A DNA stretch of 64,000 bases from contig JAHEWK010000037.1 of the NCBI GenBank assembly GCA_020740775.1, forward strand, positions 186,001-250,000, read 5' to 3'. Below the pieces are notes generated by a model. The model saw nothing but the letters and a program-made list of their open reading frames with translations. It was not told the origin of the DNA and made no database searches. The position numbers and the translations under genes are program-made. Positions 1 to 10,590 of the stretch are shown one piece after another (within the stretch, counting starts at the first letter, position 1; each line of letters starts with the position of its first letter). The stretch comes from Ilyonectria destructans (Eukaryota; Ascomycota; Sordariomycetes; Hypocreales; Nectriaceae).

Positions 1-1494
1 GGCGGTTGCTGGCAAGACGTACGGCAGCAACCCGATCCACGCCAGCCAAACGGACTGCGCCGATACGAAGGTCTCGGGTTCAAGCGCACAATGGAGGTGT
101 ACGGCTATGCTTGGTTTCTTGATAAGATCGACTGGAATACGCTCACTTTCCGGCAACCCCATGCGGCCTATATGATGTTCAACAACCCATCAATGCAGAC
201 TGCTTACCACGCCCGATATCGTCAAGTTCGCGACGTTCGCATTGACTTCATTCGAGTTGACAAGGCTCGGCAATGGATGCAAGATTTCAGCGCAGTACCT
301 AGTTGCCTAGAACTCTTAGAAAAGTACCTTCGACAGCTCTGTTTATGTGCTTTTCGAAAAGATGTATTCACGCACATCAAATCAGTTCTACGCCCAGAGC
401 ACATAGAGGCCGCGCTATCAGGAGAGGTTCCTCTCTGCTATGACAGCGTGGATAAAGTCTTAATTGAGCGGCATCGTCCGCCTCAGCTCGCATATGGGCA
501 TCGATTGGCGGTAAAGAATATTGATGTACTGTTTGCTTGGCTCTGGGAATGGAAAGATGGGCAGTTCGAACGAAAAGGGTGGAATGATAAGCCATATCGT
601 ATGCTGTACCAGCAGAGCTTCCGCGCTGTCACCACCGCACGAGGTAAAGACGGCGCTCGCAAGTGGCGGCAAGAGCTGAAGAATTCATTCATCAAAAGTC
701 ATTGGATGATCCCTTACCCACAGAGTCAGAGATTCATGCGTAAGGATAAAGAAACAAAGGAATTTGTCTGGTGGTCCAGCTTTCACTCTGGTCTCAACTG
801 TTACTATGCACGACTGGAGAAGCTTGGGTCTCTTACTCAGCCCCTGCCAGCCTCTAATATCAAACATCATCCGAGCAATGGATGGACGCTAGCGTCAGGG
901 TATTTCACTAATAGTCATATGCCATATGTTGTTCAAGCGGAGCAAAACTTGCTTCGCATGTCGGAGGATGAGTTGTATGCTAAGCTCGTTGACCTTCGAG
1001 AGCAGATGTCGGCGGATTCATTTCAGACCCCTGCAGTATCTACAACATCGATCGTGATAGAATTCAACATTTCATCATCCAATTACATTAGGGCTACTGA
1101 TAAATGGTGCCCAAGACGGAGAGAATACGTTTCCAAGACATTTGAGGAAAGCGACTCGCCTGGTGAGTGTTCAATCTTTCTCAGGCAAGAGCTGGAGAAG
1201 TATGAGCTTCTCCAGCACCACCGACGCAATCTACGTCGGAGTCGTCGAAAGCGCGTGGATATTCGATCAAATGGCGATTCAGATTCAGATTCAGAATGTA
1301 TTGATGATGGCGAGGCTACCTCAGATGAGGAAAGCCTTGGGGTGAAGCGACAACAGCAAGCACAAGTGGTCCGCCGTATCGAGACCCGAATGCGTGAACT
1401 CATCAAACAGCATAGAGAAAAGGAAAAGGATTGGCCAAAAGCGTATGACTATCTTCTGAAAGAGTTTAACCGCCGGCTAGAGAGAGTCGAGTGA
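1..1494 (+). CDS. Unrecognised protein, 5' end outside the window
   Basis: The frame is open from base 1 and runs to a stop at 1492-1494, so the gene is 5'-truncated by the window edge; a Met at position 91 is the first in view but the upstream codons look equally coding. I do not recognise the family. Visible features are an aromatic- and Arg-rich N-terminal half (many Trp and Tyr), and a C-terminal part with a strongly basic stretch near residues 378-391 (RRNLRRSRRKR) that could be a nuclear localisation signal, followed by an acidic DSDSDSE run and a charged helical tail. It lies about 200 bp upstream of a DUF3505/RecQ remnant on the same strand, so it may belong to the same mobile or subtelomeric helicase unit; that link is inference from position only. 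Confidence 0.5.
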   Translation, partial: GGCWQDVRQQPDPRQPNGLRRYEGLGFKRTMEVYGYAWFLDKIDWNTLTFRQPHAAYMMFNNPSMQTAYHARYRQVRDVRIDFIRVDKARQWMQDFSAVPSCLELLEKYLRQLCLCAFRKDVFTHIKSVLRPEHIEAALSGEVPLCYDSVDKVLIERHRPPQLAYGHRLAVKNIDVLFAWLWEWKDGQFERKGWNDKPYRMLYQQSFRAVTTARGKDGARKWRQELKNSFIKSHWMIPYPQSQRFMRKDKETKEFVWWSSFHSGLNCYYARLEKLGSLTQPLPASNIKHHPSNGWTLASGYFTNSHMPYVVQAEQNLLRMSEDELYAKLVDLREQMSADSFQTPAVSTTSIVIEFNISSSNYIRATDKWCPRRREYVSKTFEESDSPGECSIFLRQELEKYELLQHHRRNLRRSRRKRVDIRSNGDSDSDSECIDDGEATSDEESLGVKRQQQAQVVRRIETRMRELIKQHREKEKDWPKAYDYLLKEFNRRLERVE

Positions 1495-1690
1495 TGGTAT
1501 TGTAAGTTTATTCAAAGGTATCTCAGGGAAGTAAGAGGTAGCTAGGCAGCTCTATAAAATAAGGTTCATTATTTTATAAGAAGGATAGGCAGCTCGTCAG
1601 CTATCAATACAACTGGATTACATCTATCGAGTACCCCTCTACTATTATCCGACGTGACCTTCTTTGGTCAGATATGCAAAGAACTAGAAG

Positions 1691-2698
1691 ATGGAAGAGT
1701 ATGCGATACTGAACGAAGAGCACCAGCTTCTGCTGTGTAGGATATGCCTAACCCTCGGTCCTGGGTTCGACTATGCGCATGTGCGATGGGTCATCCACGT
1801 CGGCGCCCCCAGCCAGATAACAGACTACTCACAGGAATCCGGTCGAGCTGGTCGAGACGGCAAACCCGCCGAATCCATCATCCTGCTCAACGCCGCCTGG
1901 CAGCCGCAGTTGGATCAGCCCCTCAGCGCCGATAGCGAGGCTATGCACTTGTATCTCATGCAGCGGCACTGTTCGCGCGGGGTCCTCAGCCAGTTCCTTG
2001 ATGGGGAGTCCGACTGGCGGTGGTGTATGGAAGACGATGAGCTCTGTGGCGTCTGTCCCGAACACCACCGCGAACGCCGGCCACCCGGTCTGCAGTTCCA
2101 TCTCCCCAAGCTTATCTGCAGCTCGAGCGCAGAGCCAGAAGAGGACGGAGATGCCGAAGCACGCCCTAGCGCCAGCGAAATGGTCTTCACTGGACCGAGG
2201 GAGGTTCTGCGCCAGGCTCGGGTCTGTGATGAGGAGCTGAGCCGGTATGAGAGCGACCTCCAGACGATGCTGGGCTGCTGTCTGTATTGTCGAGTGGAGG
2301 GGAAACCGTTCGAGCATACGGTGACGACCTGTGCCCGGCGTCACCACTGGATCAAGGCCAAGCAGAAGGCGCTGCGGGACTGTCAGAGCCGGGACCGGGA
2401 CTGGCTGGAGCGATATATTGTCTGCTGGAACTGTTATCAGCCCCAGGAGATTTGCCGTGCAGCAGATCCGGACTACGATGGGGATCGTTCCTGCCGGTTC
2501 CCCGATATGGTGATGCCGCTGTGTTTCGGGGCCTTCAGTCGTCCCGGCCGGACGAAGTGGTTCTTAAAGCATTTCAACCAGACCTTCAAGACATGTCATG
2601 AGTATATGTTATGGCTTGGTACGACCTCCTCGCTGGGCGGCAGTAGGTGTGCGCAGGCGAACTGTGTAGCTGCACTTATATTAGCCGAGCTTGAATAG
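1691..2698 (+). pseudogene. DUF3505-RecQ helicase-like gene with internal deletion (N-terminus joined to helicase C-terminus)
   Basis: The first ~22 residues (LNEEHQLLLCRICLT) match the start of DUF3505/OrsD-type zinc-finger proteins and align with the start of the gene at 4520. The frame then passes straight into a superfamily-2 helicase C-terminus: a motif V-like VIHVGAPS and motif VI QESGRAGRDG, as in RecQ proteins. After that come Cys/His pairs (CGVCPEHH, CCLYC, CWNCYQ) that may be zinc ligands. The DEAD box, Walker A and most of the helicase core are missing, so it cannot be an active helicase. The parsimonious reading is an internal deletion of a long DUF3505-RecQ gene of the telomere-linked-helicase type. 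The open frame ends at a normal stop. A real chimeric gene is possible but less likely. Confidence 0.6.
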
Positions 2699-3216
2699 GG
2701 GAATCTAATTATTAGCAGAAAGGGACTAGATATAGTAGTTAAGATGGTGGTTTAATAATATAGATAGCTTTTCTACTAGGTATATCATTCTGTTGCTAAT
2801 ATAGCTAGCTAGATGCACTTAGGAATTAAACTCTAACCTTATACTGCAGGTGTAAGATATAACTTAAAGATATACTATATGTATATGTAAGAGAGAGAAA
2901 GAGAGAGAGGATAAGTGTGAACGGCCTCTAGTAACTGTATTCCAGCTATCTAGTCCAGGATGCTATTTACATCAAAGATGAAGAAGAAAGAAAGAAGTTC
3001 CTCAGTGCCCCTGAGCTGTGGAACGATTTCTCATCCCTGGCGCGCACGAGCCAAGTACGTCTTGCGGCACAGCCGCAAGGATATGGGCCCTGGCCCGTGA
3101 CAATAAGGAGAAAAAAGGGAAAAAGAGAAAAAGGGGGAAAATAAATAGAAGGGGGAGTCCAGGGTAGGCAAAAAATATCATTGTGAAGAGCAAAAAAAGC
3201 TCTATACAGCCAGCTA

Positions 3217-3288
3217 GATGCACCCGGGATTCAGACCCAGATCATTTCCTTAGTCAGAGAAAAGCTCTATCCATTAAGCTAATACACC
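3217..3288 (-). tRNA. tRNA-like locus, probable pseudogene or SINE head
   Basis: On the minus strand 72 nt fold into a complete cloverleaf: acceptor GGTGTAT/GTGCATC (7 pairs including G-U), D stem GCTT/GAGC, anticodon stem TTTCT/AGGAA, T stem CTGGG/CCCGG with loop TCTGAAT. The nominal anticodon is GAC (Val), which eukaryotic nuclear genomes do not normally use, and position 37 is U instead of a purine, so a functional tRNA is unlikely. A-box-like (TAGCTTAATGG) and B-box-like sequences are kept. Just downstream is AGAGC-T7-GCTCT, a hairpin with a T-run as at Pol III ends. A tRNA-derived SINE head or degenerate tRNA fits best. Confidence 0.5.
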
Positions 3289-3580
3289 CTTTTCACCTTA
3301 TTCTTACTAACCTCCATATAATACCTTCATATAAGGCTATTCCCACCGTTACACACCAGCCCAGTTATATACAAGCCGGCCAGTTACATACAGCCGACGG
3401 CATACCAATAGCACATAAGGCAGCCAGCTGCACCCGCCGTATAAAGCATGCCGGCATATATAATTGGATAGTATTCAGCTATATAGTCAGTCGGATAAGA
3501 CTATGCCCAGTATCGAAATATAGGCCCGCCGCACTACACACCATATAAACCCAATAGTATATACAGTATAGTAGATAATA

Positions 3581-3672
3581 ACAACGACGACAACGACGGT
3601 AATAATAATAACAATAACAACAACAATAATAATAATAATAACGACGATAACAGTGATAATCATAATAACGAA
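3581..3672. repeat. AAT/AAC/GAC trinucleotide microsatellite
   Basis: An imperfect run of AAT, AAC and GAC triplets on the plus strand, roughly 90 bp, inside otherwise TA-rich DNA. No open frame with coding character uses it. Confidence 0.8.
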
Positions 3673-4519
3673 AAGAAAATACTGGATTAGAGAGAAAATA
3701 CTGGGTTTAGTTGGAAATACTAAGTTGGGTAGGAATTACTACAGTTAATTATAAGCTTTAAATTATAGTAATTTATAGTAAAAGAATAATAAGGTAAATA
3801 AGATATAAGGTGGAAGTAGGTAGTGGAGAGTATTTGTAGTTGTATTAAATAATATAAAAGAGAAAGTAGAGAGTATAGTATCAAAAAGAAAAGTCGATAC
3901 CAAAGCTTCCATTGAAACTCAATAAGAAGACAACCAGAGATAACATAGTTGTTATAGTATATAGAGAAGGAAGAAAAGAACACAGGCCTCCCTGAGACCA
4001 TGTGCTGCGACATCTAGTAGATGTCAATTAAATTTAGGTGGGAAACCGAAACGCGCTAGCATGACATGGGGCAACTGTCAATTAACTCATAGAGCAGGTG
4101 GCAATTAGCTGTTTCCTAACCACCAGAGATCCAGTAGATCTGAAACTTGGTAAGGATACTAACCTCACGTATGCAATTCCAATTACATATTTATTTTCTC
4201 TTAATCTGTAGTATTCGTGGAGCTGTATTGCATCTTACTGTAACCCTATAGGTACTATTCGCCGGGGATTTGACTAAAATCGCACAAATCGGCATGTATG
4301 GTCCGTGCTTTGGAGTCATATCGCTTGGAGTTGGGCCGGGTCGTTGATTGGTCTAAATTTCCCACCCCCAGATTCGGGTTTAGCAAGGGTTCACTTGGGT
4401 TTAGGGTTACGCAGAAAAGGGGTTTGTGATCAAGAGGGAGGGAATCTGCGACTGCATTTGCGGCTTGGCCCATTAAAAAAAAAAACTTGAGAAATCAGCT
4501 TGAATCGAAGTTATAAGCT

Positions 4520-6130
4520 ATGGACGACGTTGCGCAACTCAACGAGGAGCACCGGATGCTTATTTGCCGGGATTGCCGAGCAGCAGTTCGGCCCGGCGCC
4601 GGTATCGAGTCGCATTTCCGGCATGAGCATCAACTGACAGGACAGACGCTGAAAGACATCAAAGACTACTTCGGTGTTATGGATTTGGCTGATCCGAAAC
4701 TTGTTCAACTACCCGATGATGGCAGCGCGGCAATTAAACTGCTCGATGTACTATACGGATACAGCTGCGCCGAATGCAGGTATCTCACGACGGCACGGGA
4801 CAATATCACCCGCCACTGGAGAGAGGCAGGCCACGACGGTGCAGGGAATCGATGGACCGAAGTTCGATTGCAAACTTGGATGCGCAGAAAGCATGCGCGG
4901 TACTGGATCGTCGAGGACAGCAGCACAGGGAGGTCGGCACTCACACGGGAAGCAGCGGCCACGTCGAGCCGCGGCGAGAGTGCCATGCAGCACATGATTG
5001 CCAAGTACGTGGACGCGTTCAGCAAAGACGACGCCGAGCGGCTTCGGAAAGGCGATGTTGAGGAAGGGCTGGATCGCGATTCAGCATGGGTAAAGCGGCT
5101 CGGATGGGTGCGGCACTTTGGATCGAGAGATAAGCTTGGTATATTCGCAGCTGCCGAGTGGGTGAAGGCGAAGGCAGCAGCAACTGGACAGCAGCAGCGG
5201 CCGAGGCAAGGGGCCCGTCAGAAAGACGAGGTGGCAGCTCGAGAGCAGCAGTCACTACTGTGACTTGGCGAGAGCTTCGATCGAGAAGTGGAGCGTTGTA
5301 GCTGGCGGCTCGACAGCGTGCCGGTGGAAACGCTGCAGTGGCTGGGCAGTGTTTCGGCCACCACGCCGCAGGGGGTGCCGTTCGGGCTCAAGGGAAAGGC
5401 GTCGTCGATGGCCAAGTACCGCAGCGTCGGACAGCGCTACTTGGGCTTTTGCTTGCGCGCATACTGGCTCGGGCGCGACGAGGCGTTCAAGCAGTGGGCG
5501 GTCCGCTTCACAGATGAGCAGTGGAGCTTACTACTCGACGTAGCCCACGAGCTAGGCGGTAGAGAAGCAATGCCAAGCAGTCACGATAGCGGGTTTGGCA
5601 GTAGCACACAGCAGCACCACAGGAGCAAGAGCCCGGGGGTTCACGACGAAGACGAAGATGAAGAAGAAGGTAGTAGCAGCAGCGATGACGACGACGACGA
5701 CGACGACGACGATAATGATAATAAGAAGAAGAACAACGGCACCAAGGCAGCCCGTAGGAACTGCAGTTACAGCCACCAAATGCAGGTCCCAGAGGCCGGT
5801 GCCGACGACGCTGCGCTGGATCGGGCTGTATTTTTATTTATAGTGGCTTCTATCAAGCAGCAGGTCGGAGGCAATGTATACACGAGCCCGCTGCTATGCT
5901 TTTGTGCCGCGATGGGCATACGGCAACGCCCGCTCGGCTACAATGAGCCGCACTTGTATACCGGCATGCTCGCTGCCATACTGTGGTGGGCCCGGGTCTT
6001 TTTCATCGAGTCGGTGTTCGAGAGCGAGCCGCAGGACACGGACGAGGTCGGCGTCGACGCGGTGCTTGCGTTCCAGAAGGAACATGCCGCGTGGATGTGC
6101 ATCGGCACGCACACGGTGATGAGCACCTAG
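4520..6130 (+). pseudogene. DUF3505/OrsD-like zinc-finger gene, one in-frame stop and 3'-truncated
   Basis: The N-terminus carries two C2H2-like fingers typical of DUF3505: CRDC-x16-H-x4-H (residues ~15-40) and CAEC-x12-H-x4-H (~84-105). Family members in fungi often continue into a long protein with a RecQ helicase at the C-terminus. The reading frame is continuous from 4520 to 6130 (537 codons) except for one TGA at 5261-5263; CGA to TGA is the simple explanation, since both sides look coding. A strongly acidic low-complexity block (runs of D/E then N/K) sits near residues 390-415. The protein ends at residue 536 with a Trp-rich segment (LWWARVFFIESV), where relatives would go on, so the 3' part seems lost. 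It shares its N-terminus with the deleted copy at 1691-2698 in direct orientation. Confidence 0.65.
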
Positions 6131-6229
6131 TGCTTCATACCAAAATCAATTCTAGTAGAATTGATTTATTTTGCCCCACACTACGGTTGACTGTAGCTCT
6201 GACCAATGGATGATGCCTTGACCCATAAA

Positions 6230-6600
6230 AACGCTATCGCAGCGCCCGGGCGCCGATTCTATTGCGGCGCCTGGGCGCCGTTCCAGTGGGAGCCACCGCC
6301 TATTACCTCAGGCCCCCACTTTTAGTCGACAGACATACACTGAAGCTCTCAGGAGTTATAGGGTGCAACGTAGGATGTGACCAGAAGACATTGAATTGAG
6401 CTACTTCCTATATCTAAGAGAGCGACGAAGGTCGGTCTCTTATACCTATGTTCAATCTGTCAATATCATAGGCAGCAGGCTGCTGCCTGATACTAGTTGT
6501 GGTCGTTCACTCTCATCGTGATCCTTGCCTCATTTCTATCCTCAGTCCAACAGAAGCAATCACAATAGGGGCAACGGGGAAAAACATAGAGAATACACAC
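6230..6600. repeat. hAT-associated leader repeat, second copy near 10.97-11.14 kb
   Basis: Sequence around 6404-6500 (GAGCGACGAAGGTCGGTCTC and the following text up to a GGCTGCTGCCTGAT-like block) recurs with about 85% similarity at 10982-11060, upstream of the hAT pseudogene there. A GC-rich direct repeat (GCGCCCGGGCGCCG and GCGCCTGGGCGCCG) lies at about 6242-6282. No protein gene is supported in 6131-6600. Confidence 0.5.
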
Positions 6601-6740
6601 GATCAAGTCATCTGAAGTGCCACGCGAGCTTTCCGACACGTCCGAGCCTTGAGTGTGAGCGCCTATTTAGCAGCGCCAAGCTCCTCCTTACGGATCGTCG
6701 TTCACGACTTCGGATGGACATAATCGAAGCTAGCGAGTGC

Positions 6741-7795
6741 CAGTGTGAGAAATAGGCGGTTCAGTCCAGTCCAGACACCCTGGACTGGACCGCCTATGTA
6801 ACAGGAAGCACTGGACTGGACCGCCTGCCTTAATTGGACTGGTACCAAGGTAGGACCAAAACTTGGTATGGCGATGAAGTTTCGGTGTTGTTGTGCCTAG
6901 GGTTGCCTCGAGGTAAATTACTAGGAGGTAAATTACTAAAACCCCTAGGTAAATGACGGTCATAAACTCGACGTTTATGACCGTCATTTATCACGTGCTT
7001 CCAAGCACTATTTGGTGACTACGGAAAGGCGTCGGCGGAATGATATACGCACATACAGTCCGGTGCATTGCTATTCGTCGGGGATGAGGTACCGATCACA
7101 CCAAAATTTGCTGTGCCGGGTACAATAGGTCCATACCCACTGCAACAGCCCCGCGTTCGTTTCTTCGCCAAAACTCCCAGATTTGCTCCTTCAATATGAT
7201 AGTATCATATATCTCGAAAGTCAACCTATTTACATTTCGACGTGAATAACAGACTCTGCCTCTGCGTCCGTGCCTGCAGCTACAAAAATGCAGTCCTGGA
7301 AGTCGTCCTCGAGCTCGAAGAGCTTTTTCACGTCAGCCGAAGTTTCCTCAGGGGTCGCAACAACTCATGGTCGTCCCCTGCTCCAACCCCTTTTGGGATA
7401 CTCACTAAACCCAGTTAGGAAGGAGGTTTATGACGGTAAATTACCCGTCAGTTGGGGTTTATGACGTCAAAAAGGCATCCCTAGTTGTGCCTAGTTATGC
7501 TTCAGCAGCTACTTGCGCAGGCAGCCTGCCATACGGCCAAGTTTTTACTTTGCAATGTCTGCTTTATAGATTTCGAAGGTATGTAGGCTGGTCAAATAAT
7601 CGTATTTTCCACCAAGCTCAACCAATGAGATTGCACTATTTACTCACCTAACAATATGGGCCTTAAATGGGCGGTCCAGGCGGTCCAATGACCTTGGACT
7701 GGACCACCTGGTCCAGCAATTTTTGCTGGACTGGACTGGACTGAATAGGCGGTCTAGTCCAAGAGCCCATTATGGACCGCCTATCTCCCACACTG
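6741..7795. mobile_element. Non-autonomous hAT element with perfect 8-bp target duplication
   Basis: Ends are CAGTGTGAGAAATAGGCGG and, inverted at the right, CAGTGTGGGAGATAGGCGG. The flanking 8-mers are identical: GCGAGTGC at 6733-6740 and at 7796-7803, the hAT hallmark. Next to both ends are repeated GGACTGGACCGCC/TCCAGTCCAG motifs, which may be subterminal transposase sites. No transposase is encoded. The element sits in a hAT transposase fragment. A partial second copy lies at 10403-10590. Confidence 0.9.
6950..6990. repeat. Perfect 18-bp hairpin inside the MITE
   Basis: TAAATGACGGTCATAAAC, a 5-nt TCGAC loop, then its exact reverse complement. Related TTTATGACG and GTAAATTA words recur near 6910-6945 and 7428-7466, so this may be the core of an older, nested palindromic element. 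Confidence 0.8.
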
Positions 7796-8010
7796 GCGAG
7801 TGCCTACGGGCTTGGTATGGACGCCCGGAGCGGAAGGCTTTTCATAACTCTAAAATCGGCTTGATGGAAAACGAGGCAGGAGGTGAAGTTGGGGTAGGTG
7901 GGCGGGGGGCAGAAGGGGAAGAAGACGGCGGTGGAGATGACGGTAGTGAGGAGTCAAATATATTGGAAAAGCAAGCTGCTGGCGAGCATGATGGGCTCTG
8001 TATTTAACAG

Positions 8011-8882
8011 CTATCATGGGATCTAGTTCTACATCACATCTACTCGAGGCTCATTCAGCGGCTTACTAATTTCCAAAAAGGGCAATAATATGATCTGGAT
8101 CCGTACTGGATATCCAGGAGGCAGTACGTCTTCCCCTCTGGACTGGATTGGAGCGACCCTCGGATCCAGCTCCAATCCAATCCAATAAGATCACTGCTAC
8201 CACCAGCGGAACAGGACACGATCTTGCGGGCACACCCCCCGGAGGGTCCCTCTCTCGCTCATACTTGGCTTGTGCTGCAATGCGAATCCGCTTGGTGACA
8301 CACTAGAATGGCAAATGTAAGTCAGTGGGCAGAATTGCGCTTCCAAGGGTTCAAGGTGTAAACCCGAAATTAAGGGTTAGCAAGGACCGCGCCGCGGCTT
8401 CGCCGGAAGATGCAATACGAGCTTTCTTTGTGGCTGAAGGTCGAAGATGTCAGACTACCGGTAACCCGGGTTCTTCCTGGCAGGGCTGGAATTGAAGGAG
8501 CTACTCTGGTGGAGCTCAGGGTATGGGGTCATAGTTTCTCCACCAAGTAGAAACCCGCATTTGCTTCCAAGTTAGGCGTGGCAGCCGGTCTAGAACCGGA
8601 GCCCACGTTTCGGTGCCCGGGCCGCTCGCGCTTTGATCTTGAAAAACGGAGATTGACAAAATATCTGGGAGAAAGAGGGTTGGAGGGAGAAAATTGAAGT
8701 AATATTTATATAGCCTGAAGTTACCTGACTTGAACGTGTTGTCTTTCTTCGTGCTCCATTCGTACTTTTGTCTCTCGTTCGTTCTTCCTTGTATAACACA
8801 ACCAGCAGCTGGGTCTCTGGCTATTACACTCGTTTTTATACATTCACATTCATTTTTCAAGCCGTTATCTAAAGCCACAAAC
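8011..8882. promoter_or_regulatory. Upstream region of the pectin lyase gene
   Basis: No gene is supported here. GGACTGGATTGGAGC-like words near 8140-8190 recall the neighbouring MITE ends. A TATA-like TATTTATATAG lies near 8702, about 180 bp before the chosen start codon; the stretch 8750-8880 is pyrimidine-rich, as is common in fungal 5' leaders. Confidence 0.35.
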
Positions 8883-10068
8883 ATGCGTGTCCTCAACGCC
8901 CTTCTCGCCATCACGGCCCTCCTCCCCGGCTCTTTCGCCGCTCTTCCCACCAAGGCCGAAGGCTTTGCTGCCGGTACCACTGGTGGCAAAGGCGGCCAAA
9001 CCGTCTACCCCAAGACCAACGCCGAACTTGTCAAGTATCTTGGCGATAACACCGCGCGTATCATTTACCTTGACCGCACTTTCGACTTCAAGGGTACTGA
9101 GAACTCTGCCAGTGAAACAGGCTGCGCTCCTTGGGGTACTGGCTCGAATTGCCAGACTGCTATCAACAAGAACAACTGGTGTACCAACTATCAGCCCAAC
9201 GCCCCCAAGGTTACCGTCAAGTATGATAAGGCGGGTCTGAACCCGATTATGGTTGGATCTAACAAGAGTATCATCGGTATTGGCTCTAAGGGTGTCATCA
9301 AGGGCAAGGGCCTTCGTCTCGCCAACAGTGTTAAGAACGTCATCATCCAGAACATCCACATTACCGACCTTAACCCTCACGTTGTCTGGGGAGGAGACGC
9401 TATTACTCTTGATGGCACTGATAACATCTGGATCGACCACTGCACCACCTCTCTGATTGGTCGTCAGCATATCGTTCTTGGCAATGGCGCTAGTGGCCGT
9501 GTTTCTATCACGAACAACAGGATTGATGGTCAGAGCAACTGGTCCGCTAGTTGCAACACCTACCACTACTGGGGTATCTACTTCGCTGGTTCGAACGATG
9601 TAAGCTATCAACCTACATGCAAGAGTAGGGCAAGAATGCTAACTTCAATAGCTCGTCACTTTTAAGGGCAACTACCTCTACCACATCTCCGGCCGTGCCC
9701 CCAAGATTCTCGGTAACACCTTGCTCCACGCCGTCAACAACTACTTCCACGATGTTCCCGACCACGCCTTCGAGATCGACGATGGCGCCATGGTCCTTGC
9801 CGAAGGTAACGTTTTCCAGAACGTTAAGAACCCCGTCAAGCCGGGCTACACGGGCCGTCTCTTCAGTGTCCCTACCACTGGCGCGGCCGGTAGCTGCTCA
9901 GCTTCACTCGGTCGAACATGCCAGCTCAACGCCTTTGGTACTTCTGGTGCCTTGTCTGCTGCTGACACTGGGTTCGTTGCCAACTTCATGGGCAAGACTA
10001 TTGCTTCTGCTGGTAGTTCCGAAAGCGCTAAGAGCGCCCAGACTAAGTCTGGCTTTGGTGTAGCTTAA
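8883..10068 (+). CDS. Pectin lyase, secreted (polysaccharide lyase family 1)
   Basis: Two exons, 8883-9599 and 9652-10068, with a GTAAGC...ATAG intron of 52 nt; 377 aa, usual for the family. The start at 8883 is chosen because it gives a signal peptide ([19 protein letters not shown]); an in-frame upstream Met at 8730 would bury it. Parallel beta-helix features follow: [19 protein letters not shown], then IGRQHIVLG, which is characteristic of pectin lyases rather than pectate lyases, and after the intron [13 protein letters not shown] and [17 protein letters not shown]. The enzyme should cleave methyl-esterified homogalacturonan by beta-elimination outside the cell. The gene is intact and is wedged between hAT relics; MITE copies lie on both sides. 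Confident at family level; the bond specificity is inferred from motifs. Confidence 0.92.
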
Positions 10069-10402
10069 GCAAGAAGTGTTTTGTTACCAGCAGCTGGTAA
10101 CAAAAAGCAGGATCTTTAGTATGCTATGTTTAAGGTAGAGAATGCCTTGGATAAAGATAGCTAGAATGGTTTCTAGAGTATTTGATAGTTGTTTTCTTAG
10201 TTTAGTTCTGTTAGTGAGCAGTTAATCACAATCTTTATTTCTTACTACCACCTTCCTCTAGTGTAGTTAGATCTAGTGTTTATCCTATATGTCTAAGTGT
10301 CTTTTTTACTTTTACCCCTATTTTAGCTGATTTACTATCTTAGTGCCTAAACTACTGTCTATAGATATATCTCTAACGTATGTGATAAGCATGCGCGGCA
10401 TC

Positions 10403-10590
10403 CAGTGTGAGAAATAGGCGGTTCAGTCCAGTCCAGGGTGTCTGGACTGGACCGCCTGTGTATCTGGAAGCACTGGACTGGACCGCCCAGCAGTCCAAAG
10501 GCCTTGGACTAGACCACCTACCATAATTAAACTGACACCAAGAGTCGGTCCAAAACTTAATACGGCGATGAAGTTCCGGTATTGTTGCAT
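10403..10590. mobile_element. Solo end of the same hAT MITE family
   Basis: Starts with CAGTGTGAGAAATAGGCGG and follows the left end of the 6741 element (GGACTGGACCGCC repeats, then a GGCGATGAAGTT block) for about 185 bp. I see no right end and no repeat of the flanking GCGGCATC, so it is truncated. Confidence 0.7.

Larger units (their letters stand above)
2699..4519. other. AT-rich intergenic stretch
   Basis: No convincing protein gene is visible. The segment holds GA-rich low-complexity DNA near 2888-2910, a short perfect inverted repeat near 3062-3078 (TTGCGGC/GCCGCAA), a tRNA-like locus (3217-3288, minus), a microsatellite (about 3581-3672) and TA-rich DNA from 3700 to 4250. The high TA content is what repeat-induced point mutation (RIP) leaves, but I could not compute an index. 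Confidence 0.5.
6630..8007 (+). pseudogene. hAT transposase C-terminal fragment, split by a MITE
   Basis: The segment before the MITE encodes the hAT dimerisation block (ECERLFSSAKLLLTDRR then MDIIEASE), and the segment after it continues with LRAWYGRPERK. Removing the element plus one 8-bp target copy joins codon TGC at 6738-6740 to CTA at 7804 in frame, so the insertion interrupted a continuous frame. The rest of the transposase (zinc finger, catalytic core) is missing upstream. The tail after 7840 is Gly/Glu-rich and ends at 8005-8007. The dimerisation block resembles that of the hAT at 46.5-48.5 kb more than that of the hAT at 11.2-13.2 kb. Confidence 0.7.

Noticed and set aside
5552..5779. 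Val/Ile-rich minus-strand frame resembling a membrane protein
   Set aside because: It is the complement of the Asp/Glu/Asn-coding low-complexity run of the DUF3505 gene.
8865..9611. A 248-codon minus-strand frame over the pectin lyase gene
   Set aside because: It is the shadow of a GC3-rich exon; no family motif, while the plus strand has complete pectin lyase motifs.
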